Origin: Haberlea rhodopensis
Taxonomy: Eukaryota; Streptophyta; Magnoliopsida; Lamiales; Gesneriaceae
Direction of reading: 5' to 3'
Length of the DNA: 64,000 nt
Assembly: GCA_907163345.1 (NCBI GenBank)
Contig: CAJQUN010000009.1
Span: 1,674,001 to 1,738,000, forward strand
Position numbers and translations under genes: made by a program. The notes beneath the pieces were generated by a model. It saw nothing but the letters and a program-made list of their open reading frames with translations, ran no database searches and had not been told where the DNA came from. Shown here in pieces: positions 52,401 through 58,523 of this stretch (positions within the stretch are counted from its first letter, which is position 1; every line of letters starts with the position of its first letter).

Positions 52401-55400
52401 AATTTTTTTTACTTTGTTCCCTCAAGCAATTTTTAAGGCACGCACTTTATTTAAGTAACTATTGCATTGCCTATCATTATGAGACACGATTTTTGTTTTA
52501 AGAGGATAGAATGATCACGAAGCCAAGAAAAAAGGACACCTGCCAGCGCCAACTTCATCCTTGAAAAAAAAAAGTTTTTCGCCCATGGCTGCACAAGAAA
52601 GACAAATAAACTCAGTGGTCTGAAATCATTTTAAGTTTATTTTACTGATTCTACGAGCAATCTTTGCCGCAAATTGCTAAAAGCAACCAAAGAAAAGCAA
52701 GGGGTGAACTGAACCAGAAAGAATGGGATGCGCCCTAGAGATGGATTCTGATCTTCCTGAGGAAATAATCTGTATTGATAAAAAAGAATTAAGCGCATCC
52801 AGACAGAAACTTGATTTTTCAAAACATCTAAAACAACATCTAACAGCTTTACCATGACTTTCCCATTCGAAACTGCAGACACGGCCCTTGAGACATACAT
52901 ATCAACAATTGCCATTTGATAATCCTCTGCGACAAGAATAAAAATAGTATGAAAAGGACAGAATGTAAAATCAAACATAAAAATAATTTTCTGTCTATAG
53001 TTCTAGGCATAAGAGTTGATAATACCATCAACCATGATTGTAGCTCTAACAATTATGGGTTAGTGGGTTACCAAAGGACTTGACAATCTGTTTTTTTTTT
53101 TATCAATCGTTCCAAACTGGGAACTGATATTATATCTACTTATCAACTTTAAAGGAAAGTTTGAAAGAAATTTTGTGTTAGAACTTTCAGAAGATTAAAA
53201 GCTGTGTAAAGGAAACTTGTTTTATCACAAAAGATTACAATCAGACTAGTAAGATCAGTTTTGGTAAGTATAATTGTGGGCAAGATCATTGTAGCTGTTT
53301 AGACAAAGATAGGTGTTTCTATGTAAGCAGAATTTGTTTCTCCAGTATATACACCCCTCACTGGAAAATGAAAATAAACAATTATCTATCTAGATCATTC
53401 CACACACCATTTGCATGACGCCGGATGCTGCTCTATTAGCAACATAAAAAGGGTATGTTCAAAGATAAACGGGATGACTGAAGTTTCAGGTCAACCATGC
53501 AGTACCGATATAGTTGATTTAGATTTATAAAGGATTCTAATTGTAGTTTATTAGGCTGAATTTCTACGCAATAAAAAAATTGTTGTTTGTAAATAAAATA
53601 ATATAAAAAATAATGATTCAGGAAAAAGTTTGAAATGGGCAAAGTACACAGAGAGGAAACATTAGTATGCACTGCAAGCTAATAACAAAACATAATTCTG
53701 GAAAATCGTTTGTATAATGGAGGTATACAAGTCAAATTAATTTAAGTTGATTTTACAAAGAACAGGGATAATAGGAAATTTTCCTATTCTTTTCGGAGTG
53801 GATTAGAGAACCTATTATTTGTATCTTAGACCCGCAATGTTGTATGGGACGGAATGCTGGGCACCAAGAGAAATCACATCCAAAAGATGAGTGTGGCATA
53901 AATGCATATGCTTCGTTGGATGTGCAGTAAGACCAGAAGATATAAAATAAGGAATGAAGATATTCGAGTTGTAGTAGGTGTAGCTTGAATAGAAGAGAAG
54001 ATGTAAGAAGGCCGCTTACGTTGGTTTGATCACGTTCGATGGCCGAGAAGACATGGCTCGAAATTACAAGCAAAGACTTGGAGTGCAAGGGGATTACAGA
54101 AGATATTTTGACCGATAGAAGCGTTTGGAGAAGACTGGCGCATGTGTCCGTCCGGACTTGATTCTCTCTATTATTCACGTAGTCTACCCCAATTCTTGGG
54201 ATTAAAGGCTTAGTAGTAGTAGTAGTAGTTGTTGTTGTTCAATCTTTTAGTTTTTTCCTCTATTTTCAGTTTTTATTTTTTAACTTTTTGAGTACTTCTT
54301 GTACTCCTAACTTCTTTAATAAATCATTTTTGCCTGATACAAAAAAAGTTAGTTATGGGATAAACAAATACATTCAGTAGACTTAAATCTTTCACTTTAT
54401 TTAGTATAAAAGGTGATAAGAATATAAAATGAAAGTTGCCTGTAACACTTTTCTCCAGCTTCTGGATATGTGCAGGGAGTATGGTAGAGTGGAGAATGAT
54501 GATTACATCTTTCTGCAATCCTGTAAACTCAAATATTAGCGCATCTCAAACAAACAAAATCACAATTAATAAAGAATCTTCATACAAGTTTGAAAGGTAC
54601 CTTGTAGAACACCTTCATCACTATAAAAGATATCATTTATTTGATCAACGTGAGATATCAGTATGACCAAAGCATGGACACCTGATTGAAAAGAAAAAAA
54701 ATGTAAGCTTGAATAAAGGCCATGATCATGGTTATACAATATTTAGCACAACTAAAGTAAGTATACTTGACCATTTGGAGTACTAGTGTCTTAATCTCTT
54801 AATAATTTATTTTTCTTGTCGCAAGTGGTGAAACTTAGTCATTCTGAACTAACACTAACAGCAATTTAGCGGTAGATCAAATCATCCTTAGGTACTACAG
54901 TTACTCAGGCATCTACTATCAGAAAGGAAAATGCATTCCAGAAGGGGAATAGTGCATACAAAATTTGTAAATTACTAATTCAAGATAATTCCGTATGATA
55001 ATTATTATATAACTTAGGGCGGTTTTAATCCAAAGATAGGCAATATGACACATATAAACCAGCAAAAGGCAGAACTATGTCATTTACCTCTCCCTGTATC
55101 CACCAGATTGGAACACCTTTTACCCCCCAGTTTTGAGAAGTCATCCATCAGAGAACAGGATATCTGAAATTAAAATTTAAACAAGCCTTGTAAAGTACAC
55201 AGGTATTAAAGAATTAGTCTGAACCTGATTATCGAATGTTTTATCAATAAACTCGACAGCTGAAAATTGGTTGCATCATGAAAATGGATCTCATTTAACA
55301 TCTCAAATCATTGCTAAAAAATGTGGTTACTTGTCAACTTGCTCTCAGAGAAGAGGAATGCTGCAAAAGACATTAATATATTATTATAGTTTGCCGATCT

Positions 55401-56326
55401 GTAAGTCAAAGCACTTTCAAGTGATGAACCTAGAGATCTAGCTTGCTGATTCTCACATGGTTTTCGATTGTACTCTTTAGCTTTATGACTAGAGTGAGTA
55501 ACTATTTATTTCCAAAATCATTCTGGGTTCATAAGATTACCAGATTCCATCATTCTCTAATCCTGGATATGGATATTTTGGGATACAAACTAACCACCAA
55601 TAATAATAATTAGCATAATTAGAATAGAGAATCCTTAAATACAGCCTTTAGAATCCAAAATTATATATCCTCTCTCAATCAGGAAAATTAATCAGACATG
55701 CACCCTAATTACTCGTAACCAGGGTGGTCCCGTACAAATCCCTCAAGAGAGCAGTTGCTTGTTCGCCAAGATCAGCCCCACTCTCCTAAGACTTATCATG
55801 TGATCGCTTGATTCATCGATCATGTATCTAACTCAACCTGTTCACCTTTCATAGGTACCGATGATCCAGTTTAACTTCAATGAATGGAATCCTCGATTCG
55901 CATCCCCTACTTGGTAGCAAATTCACCATATGATCCACATGTTTCCCTCATGCCACAAAGGATGTACATATAATGATGGGTAATAGTGCGCCATGAATAG
56001 ACCAGATTACAAAGTATGTCAACATGGGTCCATGCTCCATAGACGTTTCAGCTTCCCAAGTAACGATAAGATCTTAAAAAATAAAAACACCCAAAAGGGC
56101 AAAAGAAAACAGTATTACAACCGGACATGCTTATCAGCATCATCATCTTAACCCCTGATCAGATATATCGACCATACAAAAACCAAACGGTAAAAAATAA
56201 AATACACAAAGGGAAATTCGGAAAAACCTCAAACGCCTGAACTTCATAGCCAGAATGCAGAAGAGAAGCAGCCAACTCCAAGGAGATATCATCCAACCCA
56301 ATGAAGCCCACTATACTTCGACCCAT
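12727..56326 (-). CDS. Four-module enzyme: two HIBADH-like domains, DUF1537 kinase, class II aldolase; 42 exons, 1385 aa
   Basis: Exons: 56326-56228, 55163-55088, 54681-54601, 54520-54440, 52926-52853, 52769-52715, 52588-52540, 52307-52170, 43959-43878, 43107-43029, 42934-42888, 42791-42597, 42410-42335, 41922-41842, 41777-41697, 30133-30057, 29985-29931, 29833-29785, 29654-29517, 28782-28701, 28511-28433, 27258-27212, 27045-26834, 22687-22600, 22472-22353, 22260-22142, 22072-22000, 21914-21795, 20081-20013, 19906-19736, 19656-19609, 19450-19309, 19246-19119, 16804-16660, 16572-16487, 16414-16304, 14843-14769, 14132-14067, 13930-13742, 13641-13531, 13104-13024, 12909-12727. Sum 4158 nt, in phase throughout. 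It matches the architecture of Arabidopsis At1g18270-type proteins. Bacterial LtnD/OtnK pathways for threonate-like four-carbon acids use a dehydrogenase, a DUF1537 kinase and an aldolase, so a fused four-carbon sugar-acid route is a reasonable inference, not shown here. No signal peptide is apparent. Four LTR elements sit in introns 33, 23, 15 and 8. Two introns appear to be GC-AG. Confidence 0.93.
14844..16303 (-). other. Intron 36 (1.46 kb), no recognised element
   Basis: Spliced between the aldolase exons. A T-rich tract near 15080 is followed by a relatively A-rich block (15095-15290) that might be the decayed 3' end of a retroposon, but no coding trace or target duplication is visible. 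Confidence 0.4.
17518..18757 (-). mobile_element. Non-coding LTR retroelement (TRIM/LARD-like) in intron 33
   Basis: Two direct repeats, 17518-17739 and 18544-18757, begin TGTCAATAAATC and end CCTTAACA. They are highly similar, differing by small indels. A perfect 5-bp target duplication ATCTG flanks the element (17513-17517, 18758-18762). Read on the minus strand, the 5' LTR (right copy) is followed by primer site TGGTATCAGAGCC (18531-18543), and a polypurine tract (complement of CCCCCCTC, about 17740-17748) precedes the 3' LTR. The interior of about 800 bp has no gag or pol, so it would depend on enzymes in trans. It lies in the same orientation as the host gene. Confidence 0.88.
17885..18034. 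repeat. 25-27-bp tandem repeat inside the non-coding LTR element
   Basis: About six units of the type ACGCACAACTACCGTGCAAG plus a short A-rich spacer run head to tail with small substitutions. They occupy the part of the interior nearest the 3' LTR and are not seen elsewhere in the window. Confidence 0.8.
20082..21794 (-). other. Intron 28 (1.7 kb) with a short internal duplication
   Basis: No coding trace. A segment at about 21602-21661 is repeated at about 21671-21732 (both contain TGTGTTCAAC and end CTACCCAAACTC). A block from about 20433 to 20757, beginning TGTTACGG, looks LTR-like in composition, but I found no paired copy or target duplication. Confidence 0.45.
23743..24135 (-). pseudogene. 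Copia RNase H C-terminal segment
   Basis: A 130-residue frame beginning MVTWRSKNQAVVARSSAEAE continues through LYCDNKAAISIVHNPVLYER and VADILTKGL, the standard end of the copia polyprotein, and stops beside the polypurine tract and 3' LTR. It is out of frame with the preceding RT segment. Confidence 0.88.
24190..25218 (-). pseudogene. Copia reverse transcriptase, interrupted
   Basis: Two adjoining stretches, 25218-24811 and 24726-24190, cover the copia RT: WVFNIKYNSDGSLERYKARL, DVKNAFLNGELEEEIYM and LYGLKQSPRA in the first, LIVYVNDIILTGDDIEE and KYFLGMEVARSKKGI in the second. The catalytic box reads YVND rather than YVDD. A stop and frame break lie at about 24727-24810. Confidence 0.88.
25424..26131 (-). 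pseudogene. Copia Gag, truncated and fused to the pre-RT region
   Basis: A 235-residue frame starting MVGAAAGSSS contains the copia Gag core (FNGKNYIEWAQSVRLVIDGK, then SLVMAWLLNSMDP and IWEAVSDLENYSQLYEL). It normally continues to a CCHC knuckle, protease and integrase. Here, after MIFCTPEEEKKRE, it passes into sequence resembling the linker before RT, so about 2 kb of coding DNA has been lost. Confidence 0.85.
27440..27925 (+). pseudogene. Fossil copia RT/RNase H fragment in intron 21
   Basis: Plus-strand DNA still spells HRLVGELIYLTITKPDVAF and VVSQFMHKP near 27465-27560, then VTWRSKKQSVV near 27717-27755 and ERIKHIEV near 27873-27897. These are successive landmarks of copia RT and RNase H in correct order. 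Stops, frameshifts and shortened spacing show long decay. No LTRs are recognisable nearby. Confidence 0.75.
31078..31389 (+). repeat. Copia LTR 1 (5')
   Basis: Starts TATTGAATTC and ends TTTCAACA. It contains a 26-bp sequence beginning ATTAGATTGTTTCC repeated twice at 31180-31231 with a partial third copy, and a TATA-like CTATATATTA at about 31287 that may serve transcription. It is followed directly by the primer site. Confidence 0.93.
31390..31401 (+). other. tRNA-Met primer-binding site, copy 1
   Basis: TGGTATCAGAGC begins on the first base after the LTR, complementary to initiator tRNA-Met. The same site follows LTR 2 at 36162-36173. Confidence 0.92.
31476..35842 (+). pseudogene. Copia Gag-Pol copy 1, frameshifted near its RNase H
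   Basis: The frame runs 31476-35258 (about 1260 residues) and resumes in another frame to 35842. It differs from copy 2 by a single missing T in a T-run near 35254, which places a stop shortly after the VVSQ motif. Two other differences were seen by eye: residue 512 is Asn instead of Asp in the RLxHPSF motif of the integrase zinc region, and one silent G/A change (near 32848). All domains through RT remain readable. It would make a Gag-Pol lacking RNase H. Confidence 0.92.
35850..36161 (+). repeat. Copia LTR 2, shared central LTR
   Basis: Serves as 3' LTR of copy 1 and 5' LTR of copy 2. It is preceded by a polypurine tract GAGGGGGAG (35841-35849) and followed by the primer site. It is the same as LTR 1 over 312 bp as far as I can see. 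Confidence 0.93.
36248..40615 (+). CDS. Copia Gag-Pol polyprotein copy 2, uninterrupted, 1455 aa
   Basis: A single open frame covers the whole polyprotein. Domains by approximate residue: Gag core 40-235; CCHC knuckle 269-282 (CDHCHRPGHTKDTC); protease with DSGAS at 370-374; integrase zinc region 508-540; integrase catalytic residues D567, D630 and E666 with 35 residues between the last two; RT about 960-1240 with YVDD near 1137-1140; RNase H about 1295-1430 with DADWAG and SSAEAEYRA. Order PR-INT-RT-RH defines Ty1/copia. The enzyme works in cytoplasmic particles and the nucleus. No inactivating change is visible, so the element may be autonomous. Confidence 0.95.
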   Translation: MPKYGPATGMATEKSSNSELTVPNSLGTTDISHSPITGHKLNGQNYLQWSQSVMMFICGKGKDDYLTGIVTAPEKEDPKFKGWKVENNMVMSWLINSMTNDIGENFLLYETAQEIWEAVRETYSTNDNTAELFAIEGTLHDLHQDDLPVTQYFNLLTRYWQQLDMFEIYDWKCPSDGAKYKQIVERKRVYKFLLGLNKNLDNVRGRIMGTKSLPSLREVFSEVRREESRRRIMMNQNPQSAPEGSALAVHGSQYQPPDNRQKKQGRPWCDHCHRPGHTKDTCWKIHGKPANWKSKTAPEGRGFLTNSEEKTSIETTLFSKEQLELLQNMFRHQTTQTAENVIGAGSTAQTGNFPMALNTRKLEHNSWIIDSGASDHMTGNAKLFKTFSPSTGNLMVRIADGSLSKVAGIGSVPITNDLILRSVLLVPNLTCNLLSISKITRDLNCVTNFSQNYCEFQDLESGRTIGNAKECAGLYLLNGSNQPREQVLAASTVSFPVSSDKNSAILLWHYRLDHPSFQYLKKLFPTLFNNINSEFFQCEVCQLSKHVRTNYSAQEYKTSHPFAIIHSDIWGPCKINNISGTRWFVSFIDDHTRVTWMYLMKEKSEVGSIFKNFNKMIQTQFQTRIKVLRTDNARDYFNSILGEYLMDQGIVHQSSCVDTPQQNGVAERKNRHLLEVARSIMFTTNVPKHFWGEALLTATYLINRMPSRVLKYQTPCQTLLLSYPNIRTISSLPLKIFGCTAFVHIHQQHRSKLDPKAIKCLFLGYSPTQKGYKCYSPITRKFYTSMDVTFFENQSFYPKTTIQGENSESQEWSFWFDTPTTIPSLATPTSSTISSPIPPLTDSITQTAVNKELIVYSRRKRPQEEIEERTLPKQNQESNSNPAPEIPGNTLSDITANDDLDIPIALRKGVRSCTQHPIHNFVSYAGLSSRYRVFATNLSNVDIPQSIHDALAKSEWKVAVQEEMNALARNGTWELSDLPKGKQPVGCKWIFTVKYNPDGSINRHKARLVAKGFTQTYGIDYQETFAPVAKLNTVRVLLSLAANLDWALHQLDVKNAFLNGDLEEEVYMEIPPGFETRNNVGKVCKLRKSLYGLKQSPRAWFDRFTKVIKKHGYSQGQADHTLFTKTSYTGKIAILIVYVDDIIMTGDYVEEMDLLKEILAKEFEIKDLGSLKYFLGMEVARSKKGIVISQRKYTLDLLKETGMLGCKPVDTPMESNYKIGFKEDSPPVDTGRYQRLVGKLIYLSHTRPDIGFPVSVVSQFMNKPNEEHLEAVYRILRYLKMTPGKGLFFRKGTNKGIEVYSDADWAGSITDRRSTTGYCTYVWGNLVTWRSKKQSVVARSSAEAEYRALAQSICKGIWLKRLLDELRIPSGEPMKVFCDNMAAISIAKNPVHHDRTKHVELDRHFIKEKVEAGILSLNYTPTHLQVADVLTKALSRMKFEELTSKLGMIDIYSPA
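40623..40934 (+). repeat. Copia LTR 3 (3')
   Basis: Preceded by the polypurine tract GAGGGGGAG (40614-40622), which overlaps the end of the coding frame, and followed directly by the AAAAG target duplicate. Confidence 0.93.
44687..48029 (+). pseudogene. Copia Gag-protease-integrase-RT (N-terminal part), multiply broken
   Basis: Segments in order: Gag start at 44687 with a stop at 44881; Gag continuation 44936 onward (MAWLINSMEPRISQNF) with knuckle CEFCHRPYHTQANC; protease motif reading DSDAF where DSGA(S) is expected; stop at 46067-46069; integrase zinc and core (MLWHRRLGHL, IHSDIWGP) with a frameshift at about 46567; linker; RT start with stop at 47768. The DNA then reaches SPRAWF and is interrupted at 48030. 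Loss of the protease glycine would itself abolish activity. Confidence 0.9.
48513..48970. repeat. About 11 x 43-bp minisatellite inside the hAT-like element
   Basis: Units beginning GnTACTAATTAC start near 48513, 48555, 48600, 48644, 48687, 48730, 48774, 48818, 48861, 48903 and 48946. Two variants tend to alternate, one with ACATATGAAATTGG and one with ACAAATGATATTGG, suggesting an 86-bp higher-order unit. Confidence 0.9.
49625..49690 (+). other. tRNA-like A-box/B-box segment within the hAT-like element
   Basis: TAGCTTAGTGGTAAGAAGC (49630-49648) resembles an A box and GGGTTCGAATTCT (about 49672-49684) a B box of RNA polymerase III promoters. The flanking stems do not pair, so this is not a tRNA gene. 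It may be a SINE head or chance capture. Confidence 0.45.
49915..50895 (+). pseudogene. Copia RT C-terminal part and RNase H, broken
   Basis: Continues the copia frame after the nested element. From 49973 an open stretch gives ILIVYVYDIILTGDN, where the catalytic YVDD has become YVYD, then KYKLDLLKKTGMLGCKPSQT and DADWAGS. It stops at 50653. After a deletion the tail resumes as HCDNKASVNIAHNP and ends at the TGA near 50893 before the purine tract. Both the point change and the deletion are inactivating. Confidence 0.9.
51112..52169 (-). other. Intron 8 remainder, no recognised element
   Basis: AT-rich intronic DNA between the copia element and exon 8. I see no coding trace, paired repeat or promoter motif that I can support. 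Confidence 0.4.
53825..54239 (+). mobile_element. 5'-truncated RTE-type LINE 3' end in intron 4
   Basis: Plus-strand translation gives RPAMLYGTECWA then, after frame breaks, MLRWMCSKTRRYKIRNEDIR and RWFDHVRWPRRHGS, landmarks of the C-terminal end of plant RTE-type LINE reverse transcriptases. The segment ends CCCAATTCTTGGGATTAAAGG followed by TAG/TTG triplets (54211-54239), typical of RTE 3' tails. Several stops show decay. I could not define a target duplication. Confidence 0.75.
55164..56227 (-). other. Intron 1 (1.06 kb), no recognised element
   Basis: First intron of the four-module gene. It has unusually mixed composition with a relatively GC-richer stretch at 55700-56000, but no readable protein trace. 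Confidence 0.4.
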
Positions 56327-57299
56327 TCTCGCACAAATGAGGACACAAAAGACAGAATTGTGCGAGTAAAAACGATCAGATTTTCGATTCTATGACTTTG
56401 ATCGTGCAGCAAATTTAGTCAAAAGCCCAAAGCATAGGCGCAGATCTGGGTTGAGTTGAACTGTCGAAGATTATATATTTTGGGTGAGGTGGGCCAATCA
56501 AATTACGTGGCAAATCAATCCAATGTTCGTCAGCGCATGACTGTTGGTTTTCACTAATCCGATTAGGGATTTTATTTGTTTAATTTTTTTTTAGAAAACC
56601 GATTAGGGATTTTCGAAAAATGAATTTTGTTCGTACCTTAAATTAATTTTTAAAAATAATCTTTAATTCCGTTCAGTTTTAAATATATCTTTTAAGTTGG
56701 TTTTTAAAATATCATTTAACTTAAAATGGATATTTTTTTAAAAAATAAAAATAAAGTAAAACAGAGACATGATTAATTATTTTTATTTTTCTTTTCAATT
56801 TATTTGAATAAAAATAATGTTTTTCTTTTTCTTTTCAATTTATTTGAATAAAAGTAATATAAAATAAGAATATTTCATGAAAACTAAATTAATGACAAAA
56901 ATAAAAACTAATAATGATAGTTGTTATTACTATTAAGAACAAGAATGATAATAACTTAAAATAATAATAAATAGCACAATGCATAAATTCAAATTAAATA
57001 TCACACTATAAGTGTAATATAAAAATAATCTAAATATATATTATAAATATCCAACATACTCAAACATACAGATCCAATATTTTAAAAACAATTATTAGTA
57101 TACCATTTATTTTCACACATCCTAATAATTATTTTTTAAACATTTAGTCTCTAGATTTGAAATTTATAATATGTTTGGAATATTATAATTATATATATAT
57201 ATGATATTAGATTTAAATACTTATTGTTGTTGATTAAATTCACATTCTGAAAAACTTTATGAAGTCTAATTTATCAAACCGTTATCTAAGAAGTCTTTT
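56327..57299. other. Upstream region of the four-module gene, very AT-rich
   Basis: Must contain the minus-strand promoter and 5' UTR. A roughly 39-bp sequence containing CTTTTCAATTTATTTGAATA is directly duplicated at about 56781-56819 and 56820-56858. No clear TATA or initiator choice can be made. Confidence 0.4.
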
Positions 57300-58187
57300 T
57301 GTTTACCTTGAAAGAGATGCATATCCATCCCATAGGTGTCTCAATTTGGAGTAATATGCAGATATACTACAGGGACCTTGAGTCAATATGCCAATTTCTC
57401 GATGTATGGAGAAGATGCAAGATCCATTGAGCTTATCAAATTGCTCTTTCAAATCAGTCCAGACATCTGCTGCATTCGAAGAGTAAACAATACCTCCAAA
57501 GATCTCCTTCGATACGCTATTCATAAGCCACGAGAGGACAATAGCATTGCATCGCTCCCAAATATGCAAAGTGCTCGAACCAGAAGCTGGTTTGGGGAGA
57601 CTTCCATTGATGAATGCTTGTTTATTCTTAGCACACAAAGCGATCGTCATCGCACGACTCCACACTCCATAGTTCTCTGTACCTGTAAGCTGCTCGGTGA
57701 TCAAGTTTATACCAGGAGCATCCGAGGTGCTAATATACAGAGGATCATGAACATCAATGGTGGAAGTCATAGTTGACAATAGATCATAGATCGAGGAGAA
57801 AAAAAATTAGAAACAAAGCAGCGAACCTCAGAAATTAAGAGATTGGATCAAAATTGATAGAAAATCGAAGAACAAAGGATCATAAAAAACCCTAGGGCTC
57901 TGATACCATGTTAAGAGAACAATGGCTATGGAAATTTTTGAATTTTATTTTTCTGAGATGAGTTTCTGTACAGTATGAATGCCTATTTATACATTTGCTA
58001 AACTACATAAAAGCTATAACAACCAAAACACGATTCTAGCTAATAATAAGGAAAAACGTTTCTTTAGAGTAATGATCGAAAGTTACTTTCGATGACAAAT
58101 TTGTAAATTACACCTAACTATAACAAAAATTAATTATATAAATACACAACATATGTGTATACTCGAATTATTATTCTACACCTTTCA
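57300..58187 (-). mobile_element. Copia fragment: 5' LTR, primer site and Gag start
   Basis: On the minus strand a putative LTR (58187-57909, beginning TGAAAGGTGTAG and ending TTAACA) is followed by TGGTATCAGAGCC (57908-57896) and then a 158-residue Gag N-terminus (57779-57303) with TGTENYGVWSRAMTIAL and IVLSWLMNSVSKEI, typical of the second major copia Gag type. The element stops at about 57300 with no pol and no second LTR, so it is truncated. The far LTR boundary is estimated from its TG end. Confidence 0.75.
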
Positions 58188-58242
58188 GTTATTATAATAT
58201 AAATAAAAATAATATAAACATTAATAGTGTAAAAGGAAAATG

Positions 58243-58348
58243 TTGAGTTTTGGGTCTAGCCCATTTGGTTAATGCTCATTCTTCATTTGCCATATACTCG
58301 TGTTCGAGTCTCGTGATATGTTTTAGCACCACCTTTATTAAAAAAAAA
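58243..58348 (+). mobile_element. Short tRNA-derived SINE with A tail
   Basis: The head carries an A box (TCTAGCCCATTTGGTTAATG, about 58255-58274) and a B box (TGTTCGAGTCTC, 58301-58312), the body is very short, and the end is an A tract at about 58340-58352. A 12-bp direct repeat AAAAGGAAAATG flanks it (58231-58242 and 58349-58360, the latter sharing bases with the A tail). All SINE criteria are met at about 106 bp. It sits 164 bp upstream of the next gene's start codon. Confidence 0.8.
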
Positions 58349-58523
58349 AAAAGGAAAATGCCGACTAATGGGCTTTCCGGACAACTGGGCTTCGAAAAAA
58401 GCCCACCGGCACCCGAAATGCTGATACAAATATCACAGGTAGAGGATAAGTGGCGGGGAAAGAAAGCTTTGTCTCGTCCCTTCCATATCCAACGTTCGGT
58501 TTCCTCGTCGATAGTTTGGTACA

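Larger units (their letters stand above)
42888..56326 (-). other. Module 1 (exons 1-11, residues 1-287): degenerate dehydrogenase domain
   Basis: Begins MGRSIVGFIGLDDISLELAA. The Rossmann glycine loop of 3-hydroxyisobutyrate dehydrogenases (GxGxxG) is altered to GLDDIS. The substrate loop, DAPVSGG in active members, reads DMYVSRA. The catalytic lysine region is kept as SKSKMVIELLEG, but the usual asparagine three residues after the lysine is isoleucine. The rest of the fold is easily followed (EGIHFVASLEAMSLG, IISNAAGNSW). It probably has a structural rather than a catalytic role; this is inference. Confidence 0.8.

Noticed and set aside
58250..58320. Possible tRNA gene upstream of the DUF3007 gene
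   Set aside because: The stems do not pair, and the A tail and 12-bp flanking repeat identify a SINE.
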